A DNA stretch of 49,345 nucleotides from Betaproteobacteria bacterium (GTDB taxonomy: Bacteria; Pseudomonadota; Gammaproteobacteria; Burkholderiales; Ga0077523): positions 1 to 49,345 of the forward strand of contig WGLR01000016.1 of assembly GCA_016125475.1 (NCBI GenBank), written 5' to 3'. The notes under the pieces were generated by a model that was given only the letters and a program-made list of their open reading frames with translations, ran no database searches and had not been told where the DNA came from. The translations under genes were made by a program, and so were the position numbers. Shown piece after piece: positions 45,227 to 49,345 of this stretch (its first letter is position 1; the number at the start of each line of letters is the position of its first letter).

Positions 45227-46030
45227 CTACTGCGCGGTCCACCCGCCGTCGACGACGAGCGACGTACCGGTCACCATGGCGGCAGCCGGTGAGGCAAGGT
45301 ACACCGCCGCGGCCATGATGTCCTCCACGGATGCAAGGTGACCCATCGGGATGCGGCTCATCACGAAGTCCCGTCTCTCCGGCGTGTTCACCACGCGGCG
45401 CACGAGCGGCGTGTCGACGAACGTCGGCGCGATGCTGTTCACGCGGATGCCGCGCGGCGCGAGCTCGACGGCGAGTGCCTTCGTGAAACCCTCGAGCGCG
45501 TGCTTCGTCATGCAGTACACCGTGCGGTTCGGCGAGCCCACGTGACCCATCTGCGACGACATGTTCAGGATCACACCGCCGCGGGTCGCACGTCCGGGAT
45601 CTTCCAGCATCTTGCGTACGGCGGCCTGGGAGGCGACGTAGACCGAACGCACGTTCAGCGCGAGCATCGTGTCCAGGTGCTCGTCCGTGACCTCCGTGAT
45701 CGGCTCGGGGAAGTTCGTGCCCGCGTTGTTCACGAGCACGTCCAGCCGGTCGAGCCCGCCGATCGCGCCACGCAGCGCGGCGTCGTCGGTCACGTCGCAC
45801 GGGACCACGCGGCAGCGACCGCCGAGCGACGCGATGCGTTCGGCAACGGCCTCCAGGGAATCCCTGCGTCGCGCCATCAGTGCGACCTCGGCGCCTGCCT
45901 GCGCGAAACCGATCGCGATGGCGGCACCGAGGCCGCCGCTCGCGCCCGTGACGAGCGCGAGGCGCCCGTCGAGCCGGAACGGTGGCAGGCTGGCCGACAG
46001 TTCGGGGGAGTCCTGCTTGTCGCTCTGCAT
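45227..46030 (-). CDS. Short-chain dehydrogenase/reductase
   Basis: The 267-residue protein is a classical SDR: TGASGGLG (28-35), LVNNAGTNFPEP, serine in LNMSSQMG and Tyr172/Lys176 (YCMTK), with ARRRDSL after the second strand suggesting NADP(H). The C-terminal VTGTSLVVDGGWTAQ is typical of FabG-like and gluconate-dehydrogenase-like members. It lies 14 bases after the aldo-keto reductase gene, so the two are almost certainly cotranscribed. Confidence 0.9.
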   Translation of the reverse strand: MQSDKQDSPELSASLPPFRLDGRLALVTGASGGLGAAIAIGFAQAGAEVALMARRRDSLEAVAERIASLGGRCRVVPCDVTDDAALRGAIGGLDRLDVLVNNAGTNFPEPITEVTDEHLDTMLALNVRSVYVASQAAVRKMLEDPGRATRGGVILNMSSQMGHVGSPNRTVYCMTKHALEGFTKALAVELAPRGIRVNSIAPTFVDTPLVRRVVNTPERRDFVMSRIPMGHLASVEDIMAAAVYLASPAAAMVTGTSLVVDGGWTAQ

Positions 46031-46044
46031 TCAGGCGCTCCCTC

Positions 46045-47025
46045 TCACTTGTAGCCGACGACGGCGTGGGGAATGTAGGGGGCTTCCAGCGCGGCGATCT
46101 CCTCGTCCGAGAGCCGGAGCGACAGCGCGGCGACCGCGTCGTCGAGGTGCTGGAGCTTCGACGCCCCGACGATCGGCGCCGTGACGATCGGCTTGTGCAG
46201 GAGCCAGGCGAGCGCGACCTGCGCACGGGGAACGCCACGCTTCGCGGCCAGTGCCGCTACCGTCTCGATGATCTTGCGGTCGGCGTCGAGCGTGCCGTCG
46301 AACAGCAGCGGCATCATGTCGTCGGTACGGTCGCGTTCGCTCTGCTCGTTCCAGTCCCGCGTGAGGCGGCCTCGCGCCATGGGGCTCCACGGAATCACGC
46401 CGATGCCCTGATCCGCGCAGAGACGAAGCATCTCGCGTTCCTCTTCGCGATACAGCAGGTTGTAGTAGTCCTGCATCGTCACGAATTCCGTCCAGCCGTG
46501 CATGCGCGACGTGTAGAGTGCCTTCGAGAACTGCCATGCGTACATCGACGAGGCGCCGATGTACAGCGCCTTGCCCGCCTTGACGACGTCGTGCAGCGCC
46601 TCCATCGTCTCCTCGATCGGGGTCTCGTAGTCCCAGCGATGGATCTGGTAGAGGTCGACGTAGTCGGTGCCGAGCCGCTTCAGGCTCGCGTCGATGTCCG
46701 CGAAGATCGACTTGCGGGACAGACCGCGGTTGTTCTGGCCCTGCCGTACCGGGAAGAACACCTTCGTCGCGATCACCACTTCGTCGCGTTTCGCGAAGTC
46801 GCGCAGGGCCTTGCCCACGATTTCCTCGCTGCTGCCGTCGGAATAGGTGTTCGCGGTGTCGAAGAAGTTGATGCCGAGTTCGAGTGCCTTCCGGATGAAC
46901 GGACGGCTCGTCTCCTCGTCGAGGGTCCACGGGTGGCGGCCGCGGGCCGGATCGCCATAGGTCATGCAGCCCAGGCACAGACGCGAGACGCGCATGCCCG
47001 TCCTGCCGAGACGGATGTATTCCAT
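46045..47025 (-). CDS. Aldo-keto reductase
   Basis: The 326-residue TIM-barrel NADPH-dependent enzyme reduces a carbonyl. The catalytic set is Asp56, Tyr61 (FDTANTYSDG), Lys88 (IATKVF) and His129 (LYQIHRWD). LGRTGMRVSRLCLGCMTYGD at the start is typical of the AKR11/AKR13-like group. AGGAG eight bases before the ATG at 47025 fixes the start; upstream in-frame residues do not resemble the family. Substrate unknown. Confidence 0.92.
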   Translation of the reverse strand: MEYIRLGRTGMRVSRLCLGCMTYGDPARGRHPWTLDEETSRPFIRKALELGINFFDTANTYSDGSSEEIVGKALRDFAKRDEVVIATKVFFPVRQGQNNRGLSRKSIFADIDASLKRLGTDYVDLYQIHRWDYETPIEETMEALHDVVKAGKALYIGASSMYAWQFSKALYTSRMHGWTEFVTMQDYYNLLYREEEREMLRLCADQGIGVIPWSPMARGRLTRDWNEQSERDRTDDMMPLLFDGTLDADRKIIETVAALAAKRGVPRAQVALAWLLHKPIVTAPIVGASKLQHLDDAVAALSLRLSDEEIAALEAPYIPHAVVGYK

Positions 47026-47194
47026 GATGTTGCTCTCCTGAGAACGATGCGGGGGCCGCACGGCGGGACCCCGCATGCACGAACATTCCGGTCGTCGTCG
47101 CGCGCTCGCGTCGGGCACACGCTGCGGCGTGGCTCATTCACCGGACGTGAGGCGTCGCGACGGACGCCGAATCATAAGCGACGCGGACGTCGGC

Positions 47195-47572
47195 TCAGAT
47201 ACCCATCTCGTTGAACACCTCCCTTGCAATGCGGAAGCTGTCGATGGCTGCGGGTACGCCACAGTAGATCATCGCCTGCAGCAGGACTTCCGCGATCTCC
47301 TCCTTCGAGAGCCCGTTGTTCAGTGCGCCGCGCACGTGCAGTTTCACCTCGTGCGGACGGTTGAGTGCGGTGAGCATCGCGAGATTGATGATGCTCCGCG
47401 TGCGGCGATCGAACGTGGGACGGTTCCAGATCTCGCCCCAGCAGTATTTCGTCACGAGTTCCTGCAGCGGGCGGTTGAAGTCGTCCGCGTTCCTGATCGC
47501 GTTGTCCACGTGTTCCGCGCCGAGCACCTCGCGCCGAACCTTGAGACCCTTTTCGAACAGTTCGTCTTCCAT
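47195..47572 (-). CDS. Carboxymuconolactone decarboxylase family protein
   Basis: The 125-residue protein resembles PcaC-type 4-carboxymuconolactone decarboxylases, all-helical proteins that act in the protocatechuate branch or as AhpD-like thiol proteins. It reads LGAEHVDNAIRNADDFNRP, VKLHVRGALNNGLSKEE and MIYCGVPAAIDSFRIA. The CxxC of AhpD is absent, which favours the PcaC side. No other protocatechuate genes are nearby, so the substrate is uncertain. AGGAG lies before the ATG at 47572. It leads the - strand set. Confidence 0.88.
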   Translation of the reverse strand: MEDELFEKGLKVRREVLGAEHVDNAIRNADDFNRPLQELVTKYCWGEIWNRPTFDRRTRSIINLAMLTALNRPHEVKLHVRGALNNGLSKEEIAEVLLQAMIYCGVPAAIDSFRIAREVFNEMGI

Positions 47573-47785
47573 GCTTCGCTCCTCTGTCGTTGGCCCGCAT
47601 CCGGGACATTGCCGCCGTTGCGCCGCGCGTGCGCCACGATGGCGGAAACCGCGGAGCATGCCACGGGCGGGTGGCGACTGCCCTTCGCGGATTGCGAACA
47701 CCGTGCACCGTCGCAACGGGTTTCCGGTGCGAGGAACGCGGTCCATAATCGAACGACAGACGACAGCATTGGCTGGCGGCCCCCT

Positions 47786-47864
47786 CCCCAACCCGCCCCC
47801 GCACGCGGGGGCGGGGGCTTCGTGCGCTGAGACGGGGACGTAGGGTGCGCAACGCGCACCGGGC
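47786..47864. repeat. Composite intergenic repeat, copy A
   Basis: The element has a CCCC-rich stretch forming the hairpin CCCGCCCCCGC/GCGGGGGCGGG (47792-47802 and 47805-47815) and, at its end, a 22-base segment (47843-47864) starting GGGTGCGCAA and ending CGCACCGGGC, itself an inverted repeat. The 22 bases recur at 49096-49117 with two changes. The pair flanks the reductase gene at 47939. Confidence 0.65.
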
Positions 47865-47867
47865 CTG

Positions 47868-47929
47868 CCCCGAACCCCGAACCCCGAACCCCGAACCCCG
47901 AACCCCGAACCCCGAACCCCGAACCCCGA
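47868..47929. repeat. Tandem 7-base repeat (CCCCGAA), eight copies
   Basis: Eight exact copies of CCCCGAA run from 47868 to 47923, followed by a partial copy ending at 47929, ten bases before the ATG of the reductase gene. The other strand has eight G4 runs separated by TTC plus A-free spacing, which could fold as a G-quadruplex. A 7-base unit is not a multiple of three, and copy number may vary by slippage. Confidence 0.95.
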
Positions 47930-47938
47930 TTGACGACA

Positions 47939-48967
47939 ATGACACTTCCCGAAACGATGCGTGCCCTCGAGGCGCGTGATTTCTCGATCGATGCCCTCGC
48001 GATCTCCTCGCGGCCGGTCCCCGAACCCCGCCGTGGCGAGATTCTCGTGCGCGTCGGCGCCGCGAGCCTGAATTACCGGGACCTCGCGATCCTCGCCCAG
48101 AAATATTTCCCCTCGCTTCCGCTGCCTTACGTGCCTGCCTCGGATGCGTGCGGGAAGGTCGTGGCGGTGGGCGAGGACGTCACGCGTTTTCGCGTCGGCG
48201 ACCGCGCGATTCCGGTGTACACGCAGGGCTGGCACGACGGCATGCCGACGCCGGAACAACGCACGCGACGGACGCTCGGTGCACCGCTGTCGGGCGTCCT
48301 GCAGGAATACGTGTGCGTGCCGGCGGAGGATGCCGTCCGGGTGCCAGCGCACCTGTCGGACCGCGAGGCCGCGACGCTGCCCATCGCGGCGCTGACGGCG
48401 TGGTCGACGCTGCAGGAGGGCGGAGTGAAGTCCGGTGATGCCGTGCTCGTCCAGGGTACGGGAGGCGTCGCACTCTTTGCACTGCAGTTCGCGAAGCTCG
48501 CGGGGGCGACCGCGATCGTGCTGTCCTCGAGCGACGAGAAGCTCGAGCGTGCGAAGGCGCTGGGCGCGGACGTGGGCATCAACTACCGCACGACACCGGA
48601 CTGGGAGGGGCCCGTTCGCGACGCAACCGGCGGGCGCGGCGTGGACATCGTCGTCGAGACTGCGGGCTCGACACTCACGAAGTCCGTCGCGAGCCTCGCA
48701 TTCGGCGGGTTCGTCGGCGTCGTCGGATTCGTCGGTGGCTACGAGGCGACACTGCCGCTGCGAGCCCTGATCGGTCCCATGATTCGCGTGCAGGGCATCG
48801 CCGTCGGATCACGCGCGCGTTTCGAGGCCATGAACCGCGCGATCGAAAGGCACGGCCTGCGGCCCGTGATCGACTCCGTTCGCCCGCTGGAAAGGGCCGC
48901 CGAGGCTTTCGGCATGATGGCGCGGGGCGCCCAGTTCGGAAAGCTCGTGGTCGACGTGGCGGGTTGA
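47939..48967 (+). CDS. Zinc-less medium-chain dehydrogenase/reductase
   Basis: The 342-residue protein is a quinone-oxidoreductase-like medium-chain reductase with GAASLNYRDLAILAQKYFP, YVPASDACGKVVAVGEDVT and the nucleotide motif GTGGVALFALQFAKL (about 170-184). Zinc ligands are absent. It is a paralogue of the gene at 21581; both keep SLNYRD and a late SRxxFExMNRAI segment. The ATG at 47939 is used, though TTG at 47930 and ATG at 47957 are in frame; no good ribosome-binding site is visible because the tandem 7-base repeat fills the upstream bases. Confidence 0.88.
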   Translation: MTLPETMRALEARDFSIDALAISSRPVPEPRRGEILVRVGAASLNYRDLAILAQKYFPSLPLPYVPASDACGKVVAVGEDVTRFRVGDRAIPVYTQGWHDGMPTPEQRTRRTLGAPLSGVLQEYVCVPAEDAVRVPAHLSDREAATLPIAALTAWSTLQEGGVKSGDAVLVQGTGGVALFALQFAKLAGATAIVLSSSDEKLERAKALGADVGINYRTTPDWEGPVRDATGGRGVDIVVETAGSTLTKSVASLAFGGFVGVVGFVGGYEATLPLRALIGPMIRVQGIAVGSRARFEAMNRAIERHGLRPVIDSVRPLERAAEAFGMMARGAQFGKLVVDVAG

Positions 48968-49035
48968 GGGCGTTCTCCGGCCCGTGCCGCTCCCCTGCGG
49001 GACGCGGTCGGGGGTTCGGCGAACCAGGCAAGAGC

Positions 49036-49117
49036 TGCCCCCACCCCGACTCTGCCCCTGCGAAGCGGGGGGCAACGGTGTTCACGCAGTGCGCGGGGTG
49101 CGCAAGTCGCACCGGGC
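49036..49117. repeat. Composite intergenic repeat, copy B
   Basis: A CCCC-rich stretch with GCCCCTGC and GCGGGG around GAA (49054-49070) is followed by a 22-base segment (49096-49117) identical at 20 positions to 47843-47864: GGGTGCGCAA, two variable bases, CGCACCGGGC. The order of the two parts is the same as in copy A; the middle part differs. Confidence 0.6.
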
Positions 49118-49217
49118 GACGCCCCATCTCTCGCGGCCCGCGGAGGTGTCGGGAACGGACGCCCCATCCGTCGCGGAGGATTTGGTGGGGAACAACGCGT
49201 CACCTTGTCCGCGTGGG

Positions 49218-49307
49218 CCGTGCCCACCCTTGTATTGTGATCGGGACCGATCTACGGTTGGCTTGTAGGCATACAAGTCGGCGATCCGGATGCCGTGCCC
49301 ACCCTTG
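49218..49307. repeat. Direct 15-base repeat CCGTGCCCACCCTTG
   Basis: CCGTGCCCACCCTTG occurs at 49218-49232 and again at 49293-49307, 75 bases apart. Each lies in gene-free sequence. They probably belong to a dispersed intergenic repeat cut by the window edge. Confidence 0.8.
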
Positions 49308-49343
49308 GGTAGAACCCGTAGCGTAGATTGGTGCCGGATCGCC
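49280..49343. repeat. Inverted 10-base repeat near the right edge
   Basis: GGCGATCCGG (49280-49289) is the exact inverse complement of CCGGATCGCC (49334-49343). The 44 bases between include the second copy of the 15-base direct repeat. It could be a long-range stem of a mobile or REP-like intergenic element. Confidence 0.7.
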
Positions 49344-49345
49344 CA

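Larger units (their letters stand above)
47573..47938. other. Repeat-rich intergenic region
   Basis: This 366-base spacer between two outward-facing genes has no protein gene. It holds a GC hairpin (47792-47815), a short inverted repeat (47844-47860) and eight copies of a 7-base repeat (47868-47923), and must contain the promoters of both neighbours. Confidence 0.7.
48968..49345. other. Terminal gene-free region with repeats
   Basis: No protein gene is seen in these 378 bases. They hold copy B of the composite repeat, a 15-base direct repeat and a 10-base inverted repeat, described separately. The window ends inside this region. Confidence 0.6.

Noticed and set aside
47868-47929. CRISPR-like array
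   Set aside because: The repeats are 7 bases long with no spacers and no cas genes nearby; this is a simple tandem repeat.
1-49345. tRNA, rRNA, insertion sequence or phage genes
   Set aside because: I looked through the spacers and open frames and found no cloverleaf, transposase, integrase or phage structural protein.

Overview
The window is a GC-rich chromosomal segment, most likely from a betaproteobacterium. The evidence is the continuous tuf / S10 / spc / alpha ribosomal superoperon with infA between secY and rpmJ, the zinc-binding (four-cysteine) form of S4 closest to my recollection of Nitrosomonadales-type sequences, the uvrA / YajR-like MFS / ssb block, and a downstream catabolic region of CaiB transferase, CitE lyase and hotdog hydratase type that is common in this class. 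The exact family cannot be fixed from sequence reading alone.

Bases 1-14264 hold the end of tuf and 29 genes for ribosomal proteins, SecY, IF-1 and RNA polymerase alpha, all on the + strand and closely packed, closed by a clear intrinsic terminator after rplQ. Several spacers in this block (tuf-rpsJ, rpsJ-rplC, rpsQ-rplN, rpsD-rpoA) carry strong hairpins that may be control or processing sites.

Bases 14314-22594 carry a REC-PAS-GGDEF-EAL protein and uvrA on the - strand, then an MFS exporter, ssb and a zinc-less medium-chain reductase on the + strand. Bases 22604-29856 hold a LysR regulator divergent from a fused indolepyruvate ferredoxin oxidoreductase, a diguanylate cyclase, and an unusual protein joining a receiver-like domain, a LuxR helix-turn-helix and a C-terminal cyclic-nucleotide-binding domain. 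A 557-base spacer with a strong terminator follows.

Bases 30414-48967 are metabolic. An enolase-superfamily dehydratase and an RraA-like aldolase stand tail to tail; an acyl-CoA dehydrogenase and a PanB-like gene follow. Then comes a LysR gene leading a collinear eight-gene cluster: CaiB CoA-transferase, CitE-type lyase, double-hotdog hydratase, HMG-CoA-lyase-like enzyme, aldehyde dehydrogenase, zinc alcohol dehydrogenase, ketopantoate-reductase-like enzyme and an atypical SDR. The first three enzymes are the set needed to activate, hydrate and cleave a C5 dicarboxylate such as itaconate or mesaconate to acetyl-CoA and pyruvate. An opposing - strand set (carboxymuconolactone decarboxylase, aldo-keto reductase, two SDRs) faces it. 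The last gene, a second zinc-less medium-chain reductase, has eight copies of a 7-base repeat just before its start and is flanked by two copies of a composite intergenic repeat.

No tRNA, rRNA, CRISPR array, insertion sequence or phage gene was seen. The points most worth following are the C5-dicarboxylate cluster and its uncharacterised extension, the SDR lacking the YxxxK motif, the REC-LuxR-cNMP fusion, and the repeats around 47.8-49.1 kb.
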